From Diplolepis rosae (Eukaryota > Arthropoda > Insecta > Hymenoptera > Diplolepididae): DNA of 64,000 bases. A model generated the notes under the pieces. It did no database searches. It was not told the DNA's origin and saw nothing but the letters and a program-made list of their open reading frames with translations. Numbering within the stretch: position 1 is the stretch's first letter; each line of letters opens with the position of its first letter. Below, in pieces: positions 43,245 through 53,820 of this stretch. The position numbers were made by a program, and so were the translations under genes. Location of the stretch: the NCBI GenBank assembly GCA_030998225.1, contig JAPYXD010000697.1, positions 372,001 to 436,000 of the forward strand. The letters run 5' to 3'.

Positions 43245-43720
43245 CTAAGTAAAGTCTTCTGTCTCTTCTGTGTTAGTACCCCCAGGGATTGGTAGAAGTT
43301 TTGTGATATGATAAAATTGTGATTGTGACTTTTTATGGCCTGTATTTATTCTGTATATCGAATCCGATAACTTTTCCACAATTTCGAACGGGCCAATTTT
43401 TAATTCATCTAGTTTCCTTCTATTTAATCGATTTCCGTTTTCTATAAATACTTTATCTCCCACTTTAAATTCGTGGTTTTTTCTGTTTTTATCAAATTGT
43501 TTTTTATTATATTCATGAGATTTTATACTATTTTTGAAAGCGATTTTTCGATCTTGTAGGCTATTATTAGTTTTGTGTTGTTTTAACTCTTCTGGTAGTG
43601 CTGTAATATCTTTTCCTTCTAATAAGTATGCAGGTGCAAATCCAGTAACTGTATGTTCAGTCTCATTATATTTTTCTGTACACTCATGTGCTATAGTTGT
43701 CCATGCTAGTTTGTTGTTGT
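43245..43720 (-). pseudogene. Gypsy-3 integrase C-terminal part, copy 2
   Basis: Same as copy 1: the linker region and the GDKVFIENGN to GPFEIVEKL module, ending with TEETEDFT. A frame change separates it from the integrase core at about 43710. Confidence 0.7.
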
Positions 43721-44698
43721 TTTTGTCTGGTTTAATCTCTCGTTCAATCCATTTGAAAAAGGTGAATTTACTGCTGTAAAGATGAGGTTTATAGTTTTTT
43801 CATTAAGGTATGATTTAAATTCTTTAGAGTTTATACCTGGATATTGGTCTGTTAGGATCATATCTATTGAGTTGTTTTGTGTCACTTTTTCTACTAGTTT
43901 TATAAAATCACTAGAGTGTTGAGTCTTTGATGTGAGGATGTAAGCGTACCGTGTAAAATGATCTACAAGTAGATGCAAGTATTTTTTTGTAGATCGTGAA
44001 CCGCCAAATCCTCCGATTGTATCCATTGAAACTATTTCGAATGGCTTCGTAGAGGGTCCTAAGTGAGACATCAGACCAAATTTCTTCTGGCCTCTAGACT
44101 TGTTTCTTATGCATATTTCGCAGCTTTTGCAGATTATTTTTATGTTTTGCGATAAATTCTTAGCTGTGTAGAATTTTCCTATTTTATTTTGTAATTGCTT
44201 TATCCCTATATGACAAAAATATTCATGTACCTTTTTTATGAAACTCTTGATAAAATCTTCTGATAAGACAATCTTATCTTTTTTTTTAGTTTTTCTGTAG
44301 TATATGTTATTTCTTAGTTTCATTTTACCTATTATATTTTTCAATTCTTTATTTTCTTTTTGATCTTTTTTTATGTCCTCTAATTTAATTAAATTTACAA
44401 TCTGTAGAACTTCATCTTCTTTTTCATCTGGTTCTAATACTGGGTTTCTACTCAGACAATCCGCTTCTAAATTGTATTTACCTGGAGCATATTTTATTTC
44501 AAAGTTGTATTGTGATAGGTAATAAGTTAAATCACCTAGCTCTTCATCCGTCCTTGCTTTTATGTTTAGTTTTTCTAACGGTTTATGATCTGTGAAGACT
44601 GTAAATTTTTTGCCTATGAGTTTATATTGCCAGTATTGTACCGCTTCGTTAATAGCTAGACATTCTAAGTAAATAGCTTTTTTTTTTTTGAGCTTCAT
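43706..44698 (-). pseudogene. Gypsy-3 RNase H end and integrase core, copy 2
   Basis: One open frame of 330 aa: FTVFTDHKPLEKL (RNase H), YAPGKYNLEADCLSRNP (tether), HEYFCHIGIKQL and CKSCEICIRNKSRG (HHCC finger), VSMDTIGGFGG, MILTDQYPG and SNGLNERLNQ (D, D, E). It is the longest intact stretch of this element and shows that copy 1's breaks are recent or artefactual. Confidence 0.8.
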
Positions 44699-45176
44699 TT
44701 AATTTTTTTGAGAAATATGCTACTGGTTTTTCTTCATTACTTTCTTGTGGTTGCTTTAGGATTGCCCCCACTCCTTGTATGCTAGCGTCTGTATAAATAT
44801 GTATAGGTAAATTTGGATCAAAAATAGCCAAAATTGGCTGAGAGCAAAGCAATTTTTTTATATGTTTAAATGACATTTGACATTCTTCTGACCGTACAAA
44901 TTTCTGTCCTTTTCTTAATAAACGATGCAAAGGCTCTAATGTGATGGAATTGTTCGGTATATATTTATTGTAAAAATTTATTTTTCCCAAAAATTGTCGA
45001 ACATTTTTTTGTGTTTTTGGCATAGGGAAATCCCTTATTGAGATTAAATTGTCTTTTAATGGGCTAATTGAATTACATTTTATTATGTGACCTAAATACT
45101 TTACCGAATCCGCTGCAAAAATGCATTTTGTTAATTTTAATCTAAATCCGTAGAGAATCGTAGAGGAATCGACCAA
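44649..45176 (-). pseudogene. Gypsy-3 RT thumb and RNase H start, copy 2
   Basis: The frame reads GFRLKLTKCIFAADSVKYLG, NVRQFLGKINFYNKYIPNN, then IHIYTDASIQGVGAILKQ and YFSKKLNEAQKK. It overlaps the next frame at a 12-T run (K-rich stretch) near 44680. Confidence 0.75.
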
Positions 45177-46041
45177 AACGCTGGATTTATATCCAGTGTT
45201 GAAAAATATTTGCAGTTTCTTGTTTTTTGTACCAAATCTTCTATTAGTGGGAAGGGTTGTGATTGAGGAACTACGAGTTTATTTAGATCTCTGAAATCTA
45301 TACAAAGTCTTGATTTTTTCCTTCGTCCCTTTTATACGCTAGAGTTACCGGGGCAGCGAAAGGGCTATATGATTCTTCGACCAACTTTTTCCCTAGTAGT
45401 CTTAAGACTTGATCTTGAATTTCTTTTCTATCTTCAGCTGAGCATTTATATGGTCTCTTACTACAATATTCTTCTACAGTTAAATCGATATGAGCTTCAT
45501 AGTCTTTCACTGTACCTACATCATATTTATCTTTGGCAAAAATTGATTTATATTTATCTAAAATTTCATCTATTTTAGATCTTTCTTGTATATCTAGATG
45601 ATTTATTGAAATTTCAAAATTTTCTTCTATATGTTCGTTAAAATTGACTTTAAATTCTAATTTAACATTATCATTAATAGAATCTATATTTTTAATTTTT
45701 TTACCTGTGAAGTCAGGAATTTTTTGAGTAACTCGTAATTTTTCATCTTGTATTAGTTTAAATTTTTCAATTAAATCTAAACCGATGATGAGATCATTGT
45801 TAAAGGTTTCATTATTTACTATAAAAATATCAATTTCTTCTTCTATATCAAAGATTTTTGCTATTATTGTTATCATTCCATCTGTTTTGTTAACACCATT
45901 AATCGTTTTCAAAGTTGCATTTTGTTTATCATCATTTTTTGTGTTCTGTAAACGTACTAATTTTGAATTTATCACTGAGACATTAGCACCAGTGTCGTAA
46001 ATACCATATACTTCTAGTGTTCTGTTCAGTAATACTTTCAA
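45177..46041 (-). pseudogene. Gypsy-3 protease and RT fingers, copy 2
   Basis: Protease DTGA and IIGLDLIEKF as in copy 1. The A run at the protease-to-RT region (near 45312) has 6 bases here and 8 in copy 1, each one away from the 7 that would keep the RT frame. The same RT deletion is present between FWSI and FRLKLTKC. Confidence 0.75.
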
Positions 46042-46061
46042 TTTGATTAATGGTGGAATTT

Positions 46062-47181
46062 TCAGTTTTTTGGATCTTTATTACTTAATTCAACTTCTAA
46101 TTCTGTATTATTTATATTTTTAATGATATTGTTTTCATCCTTTTCATTTTCTTTTTGTCTAAACCAACATGCTGACTCTGAATGATAACGAAAACCTTTG
46201 TTTAATTCTTCACAATTTTTGCAATATTTTTGCTTATCAAATTTTCCTTTACTATTAAAATTTGTTGTATTTTGTTTATCGGGCATCTTTTTTGTAATAA
46301 AATGTTCTAATTTTCCAATTTCATTAAAAAGGTCTTCAGTCTGTTTTAAATTGTCTCTATCAATTTTATCTGATATAAAATTTGGTAAACCTGTAGCAAT
46401 GATGTCTATCAATGTACCGGTATCGATTGTTTTTCTTACCTCTAATAGTAGTCTTTCTTTTTTTACAGCATATTCGAGTAATGATCCGGCTCTGTATTTA
46501 AATGAAAGTGCGTATCTTATTGGCGACCAACCTTTATTTCCATAAGTTTCACAAAAGTTCTCTCCATTTTCCCCACTCAGAATTTAGTGTGAGTTTTATT
46601 AGTCTAGAACTATACCAATCTAGACATGATTTTTCTAAGAATAATCTGAAAATTTCTATTCTTTCTGCATCTTGAATTATTTCAAAGCGATCACACTCTT
46701 TTTCAAATGCAGTTATCCATTGATGTGCATTAGAATTTTTTCCTGTAAATTTTTCTATAACAAATTTTTCTGAAACATTTTTTAAATTTTGTTGTTTAGG
46801 TTTATTATCTTTTTCTGAAAGTTTTTCTAATATCTTAACTAATGATTCATCTAAAACACTAGCATTTTCTGTTTTTTCTGTAATTTCTTCTAGAAAATAA
46901 TCTTTAAATTGCATATTTCCATCTTGATCCATATATGTATTTTTCAATTCTTCTGTTAAAGTAATCCATATCTTTCTCGTTTGGTGTCTTCTAGTTAATG
47001 TAGTTTTTATTTTAGCAAAAGCAGATGTTTGTAAGATAGATGTATGTAGAATTGTAGCTTGTAATTCATCTGGGATACTAAACCGTCTATTATCAATCGT
47101 CACAATTGAGGTTATGGTATAGATGTTAGATTTTCCATCTTTTGCGGCTTTAACTACAAATTCAAACAAGAGTTTATCCAT
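46062..47181 (-). pseudogene. Gypsy-3 gag, copy 2
   Basis: It starts MDKLLFEFVVKAAKDGKSN at 47181, the first ATG after the leader. The capsid-like part runs to 46549. A frameshift shared with copy 1 precedes ETYGNKGWSPIRYALSF. The nucleocapsid part (46412-46062) has KYCKNCEELNKGFRYHSESA followed by C, a knuckle with unusually long first spacing. Confidence 0.7.
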
Positions 47182-47430
47182 TCTGACGCTTTAATTAACT
47201 TCAAAAAATGTCGTTTTATAATGTTGTTTTATAATTTTCCTTAATTCGTATGGTTAGGCTTGGTCACTCGTCAATAAACTGTATTGCGTTTCTCTGTAAA
47301 TCAAAGATTTTCATTATTAAACTTATTATGTATATTATTTACAAAACTTTTACCTGTAAATCAAAGAAACGACATTTTAAGCTTATTAACTATTATCGTG
47401 CCGTAACTTTATTTTCACTCTTAATCTTTA
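47182..47430 (-). other. Gypsy-3 leader (copy 2)
   Basis: Non-coding leader between 5' LTR and gag. No convincing tRNA-complementary primer site next to the LTR (TAAAGATTAAGAGTG on the coding strand). Confidence 0.4.
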
Positions 47431-47642
47431 TTTTATTAACTATGAGGTTTATTCTACTCACTATGACATCTTTACTCTATCATTCTAACCTCTAAAAATC
47501 TCGTCTTCTGCAGCTCCTCTATATAGGGTGCTATATAGATATCTTCTATATCAACATAATTCGCAAAACGGCGGCGAGATTCAAATTTAACTTATAATTA
47601 AAGAAACGACGGCACTAGCAGTAGGCGTCTGTTTTCTTTACA
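47431..47642 (-). repeat. Gypsy-3 5' LTR
   Basis: The outer edge is TGTAAAG on the minus strand, beside a TATATATAT run. AATAAA on the minus strand near its inner end may be the polyadenylation signal. Confidence 0.75.
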
Positions 47643-48569
47643 TATATATATTATGTTATTCTTTCTGTTCAATAATAATTATTTCATTATGTACGTTGTG
47701 CAATTTAATTGAAATTTAATTATTTAATTATTAAATGTAATGAATATTTCGAATTTGTGTTAAGAAAAAGAAATTCACAATTTTGTAAATTTTCTGTACA
47801 TTATCAAAGTGACATGTTTGATAACATGTCTATTATTGTATTGACCCAAATTCATAGAATTTTTGTTCATTTCTCGTTATTTTGGCATAGGGTCAGTTTC
47901 TTCTTATTTTCATTGATTAAAATTCTTAATAGATTTAAAAATGCGCAAAAAGAAAGAAAGTCAAACGTTTCAACCACATATGGGGGCCCTCTTCAGTGCC
48001 ATAAATTCAAAGATTAATTCAAAATTTCTGTAAAGGATTAGAATATAGAAGACAATTAATTATTTTTAATTTTTAATCTTACATTCATTCTCGAACATGG
48101 AAAAACAGACCTTCGAGTTTCATCAATTTTTAATTGTTTTATATTTTACTGCTTTTGCGGTGCTTGCTTCAGGATAGATTTAACTACCTCTGGATTTGAA
48201 CATTGAGGTTGAACAACCGTCTTCTTGGTCGAAGACACATGTATGATCGGTCCAGGCTTCATTTTGCGAATTTCCAAAAATTTCACTAACTGTCACAATC
48301 AAAACACAGAAAAATAACTGACGACTCGATCTGACGTAAGTGGAAGAGGGACGGATGCGACCTATCGCAAGCGGTGTGAGATGTACAAACGGGGTTGAAA
48401 CACATTGCCAGAAGTTGGCCGCCCATTGAACTTCAAAAAATAATAATCATAATTCGGCACATTGGCCTATACGAGTTGACGGGGCCTGAATTGATGTTAC
48501 TATTACCAGCAGAGTTGGGTAAGTAAAATACTCTAGGTAATTTACCCCACTAGTTCTCTACATGATGTA
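47643..48569. other. Intergenic stretch with Penelope-type solo terminus
   Basis: No gene is supported apart from the terminus at 47880-48045. TTGGGTAAGTAAAATACTC near 48514 resembles the AT-rich repeat near 56520-56600. Confidence 0.4.
47880..48045 (-). repeat. Penelope-type solo terminus with hammerhead-like motif
   Basis: The minus strand at 47963-48000 reads CACTGAAGAG, GGCCCCCATATGTGGTT, GAAACGTTTG. Flanks (TTTTGGCATAGGGTCAGTTT; ATAAATTCAAAGATTAATTC) match 58185-58345. Confidence 0.55.
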
Positions 48570-48625
48570 CAGTCTGTTCAACAAGAGCGAGTTCTCGATT
48601 TTTCGAAAAATATTAGAGATTTTTG
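48570..48625 (+). repeat. Left terminal inverted repeat of Tc1-type element
   Basis: Pairs with 53763-53818 over about 55 bp with a handful of mismatches. Confidence 0.85.
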
Positions 48626-48659
48626 AACTTTTTTTTTGATGAAAGTACATTCAAAGGAC

Positions 48660-49075
48660 AACGGCGTAATTACCAAGGCGATTCAGTAGCGCTCGAATCA
48701 TCCGAGAGACCCATCCAAAGGGACTACTTATGTCCTATACAGCCGCTGCTAAATACATCAAAAAGTCGTAATCGTTCGTGAAGAAGTGGGTTGAGCGTTA
48801 TGAAGCCAATAAAACAGTTGACGATCTGCCTGAAAGAGGCAAATGTTTGGGGATGCTTCTCACGGCGCGGTTTTGGGTGTTTAGAGCTCTTCACCGAGAA
48901 CCTGAATGCTCTGAAAATACTCCAAATATATGAACGTGGTCTTCTAAGGTCTGCTACAAAGATGCTTGGAGCCGATACAGCCGATTGGATTTTACAAGAA
49001 GATAACCCAAAACCCTCCTCTCGGACTGGTACCTTGACGAAGTCCTTCTCTTGGCTAGGCCACAAAAGGATGGGT
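48660..49075 (+). pseudogene. Tc1-type transposase, 5' part
   Basis: First the helix-turn-helix end: AAAKYIKKS, stop, then FVKKWVERYEANKTVDDLPERG (about 48740-48840). Then after a deletion the catalytic domain: VWGCFSRRGFGCLELFTENLNA, IYERGLLRSATKM, WILQEDN (with the second catalytic D). It ends at the WP-like motif near 49060, where R1 sequence begins. Confidence 0.75.
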
Positions 49076-49836
49076 GGGGAGGCTTAGCAGACGGCTCTCG
49101 GGTCATGGAGGTTTTAGTGTCCCGATGAATCGGTGAACAAATGCAGGGGGCTCTATAGACGGGCATCTTTCCATTGCGTGAAGGGTGCCCTATAAACGGG
49201 TCTATCCCAGGTTGAGAGTGGGGGACGCTATAAACGCGCCTATCCCCATGCATGGAGAAGGATGTATGCCCCAGGTAGCGGTGCTAAGAGTGAGTCTGTG
49301 AGTGCTTGTGAGGAATGAGTGAAGTGAACGAATGTCAGCGCCGCATGACTGTGATATGTGTCCTTCGAATGTGAGAGGAGAACCTATAGACGGTCTTACT
49401 CTTGAAAGACGCTAAGAGCGAATTGGTGTATGGAATCTCCTGGGGGACACTGCAAACTCTCCGCAGTCTGTGACCAAGAACAGTCCAAACGATCGTTTCC
49501 GTATGGCATCCCACTGGGAGTGCTTCGTCTCCGAGTGGTGTCTTCCCCAGCCCACGAGGAGGCGAGGCTGCTGTGAGCCTAGCTCTGCCGAAGTCGTGTG
49601 CCATGCGAGATCAGAAGCCAGCCCCTTCGGGACCTTGATCAGGTAGTGCATATTGAACACAGGTGTCGGAGCCTGTGTTGCCTCGAGCCAGTCCGGTCTG
49701 TTCGTGTATTCCGGGACCGGCTAAGCGGAGGTTGGCCCTCAGGGAACTGGGGTAGGACTTCGGTCCGAGGGTACACCCGTTCCCAACTATTCCGACCCGC
49801 TCCTCTACGCACGATGCGCTGGTAAAAAAATGATTT
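49076..49836 (+). other. R1 5' leader with CTATAAACG repeats
   Basis: CTATAGACGGG, CTATAAACGGG, CTATAAACGCG and CTATAGACGGT recur at about 49152, 49191, 49229 and 49385, some followed by TCTATCCC or CCTATCCC. Short-spaced repeats in 5' leaders are common in non-LTR elements and may hold promoter function; that part is inference. Confidence 0.5.
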
Positions 49837-50748
49837 ATGGATAAAAATTCGAAAACAGTGGGGAATACAGATTCTGGTGCTTCTTCGGGAGCTGAGGGAT
49901 GGAAGGACGTCCTTCAGATCCTGAAGGAGCAAAATGATAAAATGGAAAAATTGGCGAGGGCTCTCAGCGTCATCCAGCAGGGTATGCTGAGAAATAACCC
50001 TCGCCACGTAACAGATAGTGTGAATGAGGCCACTGAGGTGTTGGGCGGAATGCTCAACACCCATAAGTGCCTCCTAGAAAGCGGGGTGAGAATCCAAAAA
50101 AAATGGAATCCCACCCCGCCATGAAGAAACTGGGGATCTTTCAGAGACCACGCTTGGCATCTCTGGGAGATACCCCAAAAAATTAGGTGAAGGGGGAGAA
50201 GAGATCCGCGCCCTTCCCCCCTCTGGAAAAAACTCCTAAGAGGGGAAAGGGTGGCTCTTCGCCTTCTTATGCCGAGGTGGCCACGAGTCAGCCCCCGAAT
50301 AAAGAAGGGGACTGGCATGTGTTCACAAAAAAAAGAAAAAAAAAGAAGTTGAAGAAAAAAAAAAGAAGAAGGAAAAAAGGAGAAAAGGGCGGAGGACCCT
50401 GCGCAAAAAACGCAGGGGGCCACCGCCACTCCTAAGTGTCGGCGAAGGACGGCCAGTCCTACGCCGACATCTTGATGAAAATGAAGGCGAAAGTCGACCC
50501 CCGGAAGGCAGGACTTGAGGTCCTGTCCATACGGAGGACCAGGAAGGCAGAAGTCCTTCTGGTCCTCAAAAAGGGGGGGAGATGTTTCGGCCTTCCGCAA
50601 GGAGCTCGACCGGGCGGTCGGCGAGAGGGCAGAGATTTCGGCCATGGTCTCGACGAGGTCCCTAGAAATTAGGGACCTCGACGAGACCGTTGAAAAAGAG
50701 GAGGTTGTGTCTGCACTGTGCTTGGCATTGGGCAGATCAGCCTCCTGA
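49837..50748 (+). pseudogene. R1 ORF1 (gag-like), frameshifted
   Basis: It begins MDKNSKTVGNTDSGASS with a coiled stretch (ILKEQNDKMEKLARALSVIQ). Frame changes near 50120, 50430 and 50580 lead through PSYAEVATSQ and a very basic KKRKKKKLKKKKRRRKK stretch to KAEVLLVLKKGG and IRDLDETVEKEEVVSAL. The CCHC knuckles expected next are absent; ORF2 starts almost at once, so about 150 residues appear deleted. Confidence 0.65.
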
Positions 50749-51420
50749 TGCAGACTGCCAGGGAGAGGGGGGCCGATGTGCTGCTCATTATTGAGCTATT
50801 GGTCCGAAAACTCTGCTTGGTATCAGGATACATCAAGGAGGGCCGGCATCCTTGTTTGTAACCCTGATTTGGGCGTCGGGGACTTCCTGGAGACCAACGC
50901 GGGGTTCGTTTGGGTGGAGGTGGAGGGTGTGCGTGTGTACAGCTGCTACTTCTCCCCCGGCGATCCCTTCGATGCCTTTGAGACCCAGATCCTCCTCCTT
51001 GAGGAAAGCCTCAGTGAGGCCATCGGGCGATCCCTCATAGGGGGTGACTTCAACAGTAAGTCGCCCGAGTGGGGTGAGGCCCGCCTAGATAGGAGAGGAA
51101 TCTTGGTTGGCGAGATGGTCGCTAGGAACGACCTGATCGTCCTGAATCAGGGCGGGGATTACACGTTCAGACGAGGAGCGGGTGGGTCAATAATTGACCT
51201 CACGATTGCCGCACCTCGCCTCGCTTCAAGGATAAGCGACTGGTCGGTCCTCGAGGTAATAACCTTGAGTGACCACCGGTGCATCGAATTTAGTCTAGAA
51301 CAAGGGTGTCAAGCGGTGGAAAAGGGTAGGGGCGGCGAAGGAAGGAACCCCTCCTGGAACGCGAGACGAATCAGCAGGGAAAGTCTTCGCGAACACCTTG
51401 AAGAAACCAGGCTCATCGAT
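50720..51420 (+). pseudogene. R1 ORF2 endonuclease domain
   Basis: ARERGADVLLI at the start, then after a frameshift YWSENSAWYQDTSRRAGILV, LIGGDFNSKSPEWGE (catalytic N and metal site) and ITLSDHRCIEF (catalytic SDH). This APE-like domain nicks target DNA for target-primed reverse transcription. The 382-aa frame from 50776 is open through this whole domain. Confidence 0.8.
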
Positions 51421-53530
51421 GAGCTTGGTTGGGTCTGCCATGCTGGGTCGCTTGAAGCTGCTGTGCGCTCGGTGAGGCAGAAGGTGGTCGCAGCTTGTGA
51501 CTACTCGATGCCTCGCCGTAAGCGCAGGCAAGCCAAGGGTTCGATGTACTGGTGGTACGACCAGTTGGCAGCCCTACGTCGAGAATGCCTCGCAGCGCAG
51601 CGAAAATTCACCCGTTCAAAGGGGGATGCTACGCTGCACGAGGCATGGAAAGGGGCAAAAACAGCTTTGAGGCGAGGCATAAAGAAAAGCCGACTTCAAT
51701 GCTGGAAAGACTTGATCGGTGAGGTCGAGAAGGACCCATGGGGTCTCGCCTTAAAAATAGTCACCAAGAGATTGGTGGCTAGAAGAAAGACCCCGGGCCT
51801 GGATAATCCCGATCGAGTCAAGTACATTGTGCGAAGCTTGTTCCCACATGTGGAGTCGTTCCAAAGACAGAACCGAAGTTCCTGCGTGGTCCGGCGCGAG
51901 GAACCTTCACTCTCGAAGAACTAAAGAGAGCGGGTGGAAGGCTTAAGGCAAATACAGCGCCGGGTATCGACGGGGTGCCGAACGAGATCCTCAAAGAGGT
52001 GATCGGGGCATACCCGGAGATCCTCCTAGAAGCCTTTAACTCCTGTCTTCGGGAGGGGAGGTTCCTCGCGAATTGGAAGAGGCAGAGGTTGGTCCTGCTG
52101 AGGAAGGGCAACAAACCTCTAGCGGTTGCCTCGTCGTATAGACCAATATGCTTATTGGATACGATGGGGAAGCTTCTGGAGGAGTTGATTCTACAACGGC
52201 TTCAGGCTCTCTTGGTCAGGGAGAACGAGCTCTCGGAAAACCAGTTCGGATTCAGGAAAGGCAGGTCCACTGTGGACGCCATCCAAGCTGTGGTTAACAT
52301 CGCCACAAATGCAAAAAAAGGAACTGGTAAGCGTAAGGGATTCTGTGCGTTGATTAGCATTGACATACGCAATGCGTTCAATACCGCGAGATGGGACATC
52401 TGCATCGAGGCGATGATGCGGAAAAAGGTTCCAGACTACCTGTTGCGAATGATAGATGACTATCTGAGCGACAGGTGGGTGATATACGAGGGCGACAAAT
52501 GGTCTCTTCAAGTAGAGATGACATGTGGCGCTCCTCAAGGGTCGCGGGTGGGTCCACTCGTTTGAAACGTCATGTACGATGACTTTCTGCGCATGGACCT
52601 ACCTGCTTGAACGAGCATCGTCGGCTTCGCGGATGACGCACTTGTCGTGTGCGCCGCTGACGACGTCAGAATCCTAGAGATGAGGATCAATGAAAGTCTG
52701 TGGCGAGCAAAGCGCTGGTTGGATGGCAGAGGCCTTAAAATGGCCCCTGAGAAAACCGAGGCTTTGCTCGTTACGGACAGGAGATCCTCCCAATATCCGA
52801 GGATCGTTCTCGGAGAGCATGAAGTCGAGTGGAAAACAAGCATTAAATACCTGGGGGTGCAGCTGGATCGTAGGCTTAGCTTTGGCGAACACCTAAAGAT
52901 CGCAGCTGCCAAAGCCATCCAATGTGGAGCGAATTTGGCCCGGCTTATGTCAAACATTGGTGGACCCAGGGAAGCGAAAAGAAGATTGGTGGCGAGCGTG
53001 GTCCATTCGAAGCTGCTTTATGCAGCTCCGGTCTGGGCCAATGCCTTGCAAAACCATTCTATCCAGAAGAAGCTGTTCTCGGCGCAGAGACTTGTCGCGC
53101 TGAGAATAGTTTCGGCATATAGAACTATCTCGACGAGCGCTGCGCTGGTCCTGGCGAGCGTCCCGCCAATAGATTTATTGGCAGAGGAAAGGAAAGAGAC
53201 CTTTCAGCTTCGCAAGGAGCTTACCTGCGTAGACCTGCAGGAAATCGCTCGCGCGAAGGAGGCCATCCGCAAGGATGGAAGGCGCAGACTTGTCGAGAAA
53301 TGGCAGATGAGATGGCATGGTGAGCAGACAGGGAGATGGACCTACCGCCTGATCCCGGGGCTCGCCACCTGGCTGAACAGAAAGCACGGGGAAGTCGGCT
53401 TTTACTTGGCGCAAGCGCTCTCGGGCCATGGCTGCTTTAACGCGTACCTGAGGCGCTTTAAGAAGAGAGACGAGGAGACGTGTTGCTACTGCGATTTCCC
53501 GGTGGATAACACAGAGCACGCGAAATGTCT
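51421..53530 (+). pseudogene. R1 ORF2 reverse transcriptase and C-terminal motif
   Basis: The first frame ends at 51924 soon after a small gap near KTPGLDNPDRVKY. The next gives SSYRPICLLDTMGKLLEELI, NQFGFRKGRSTVDAI, ALISIDIRNAFNTARW and CGAPQGSRVGP. Two in-frame stops follow (52562-52610), then GFADDALVVCA with the catalytic FADD intact. The C-terminus carries CCYC, then TEHA, half of an R1-type Cys-His motif, where the Tc1 sequence resumes. Confidence 0.8.
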
Positions 53531-53724
53531 GGAGTGTTTTAAAGAGGAAGCTTACGGGAAAACGTGTGTTCACCCTAAAACAGCTCTCGCAAAAAATCAG
53601 GAAGATATGGCAAGAATTACCAACGGACTACGCTGAAAAATTAGTGGAAAGCATGCCGAAAAATTGCCATGCCATTCTCGACAACGATGGGGACTGGACT
53701 ATCTATTGGGTAGTAGCGCCGTAG
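53524..53724 (+). pseudogene. Tc1-type transposase, 3' part
   Basis: In frame it reads NVWSVLKRKLTGKRVFTLKQ, then IRKIWQELPTDYAEKLVESM and NDGDWTIYWVVAP to the stop at 53724. This is the typical C-terminal end of Tc1-family transposases. It continues the 5' part at 49075, with about 8 residues missing at the insertion point. Confidence 0.75.
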
Positions 53725-53762
53725 TCCTTCGAGAGTACTTTTATTTTTAAAAAAAAAACGTT

Positions 53763-53818
53763 TTAAAATCTCTAATAGTTTTTGAAAAATCGAGGACTCG
53801 CTCTTGTTGAACAGACTG
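53763..53818 (-). repeat. Right terminal inverted repeat of Tc1-type element
   Basis: Reverse complement of 48570-48625; followed by the duplicated TA. Confidence 0.85.
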
Positions 53819-53820
53819 TA

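Larger units (their letters stand above)
39644..47112. repeat. Tandem-duplicated block, copy 2
   Basis: Direct repeat of 32182-39645. It continues on the right into the rest of gypsy-3 (gag start, leader, 5' LTR), so copy 2 keeps the original right flank and copy 1 the original left flank. This is the simple geometry of one unequal exchange or replication slip, or of an assembly duplication. Confidence 0.9.
42979..47642 (-). mobile_element. Gypsy-3 copy 2: 4.7-kb element with both LTRs
   Basis: Minus-strand Ty3/gypsy element flanked by 212-bp LTRs, TGT at the 5' LTR edge and a poly-G polypurine tract before the 3' LTR. The order is gag, protease, RT, RNase H, integrase. It is defective: most of RT including YxDD is deleted. 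No matching target duplication was seen at the outer ends. Confidence 0.85.
49076..53523 (+). mobile_element. R1-clade non-LTR retrotransposon, nested
   Basis: GC-rich, plus strand. It has a leader with repeated motifs, an ORF1 (gag-like), and an ORF2 with APE-type endonuclease and reverse transcriptase. It ends in the C-terminal cysteine/histidine motif and is truncated there, without 3' tail. Several frameshifts and stops are present. No target duplication was identified. Confidence 0.85.
48570..53818 (+). mobile_element. Tc1/mariner-type transposon split by an R1 element
   Basis: The terminal inverted repeats of about 55 bp start CAGTCTGTTCAACAAGAGCG on the left, and the complement of the right end starts the same. 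TA lies on both outer sides, the target of this superfamily. Transposase remnants lie at 48640-49075 and 53524-53724; the 4.4 kb between is an R1-clade retrotransposon. Confidence 0.85.

Noticed and set aside
45369..46545. Plus-strand ORFs with hydrophobic segments (also at 37903-39078)
   Set aside because: They are shadows opposite gypsy-3 gag and protease; AAA/GAA-rich coding gives TTT/TTC-rich antisense frames that look like membrane segments.
42979..47642. Endogenous retrovirus with env
   Set aside because: No third ORF follows integrase before the polypurine tract; the element ends after the integrase C-terminal module.
49914..50645. 243-aa minus-strand ORF
   Set aside because: It lies opposite the R1 ORF1, whose lysine-rich and GC-rich sequence creates an open antisense frame.
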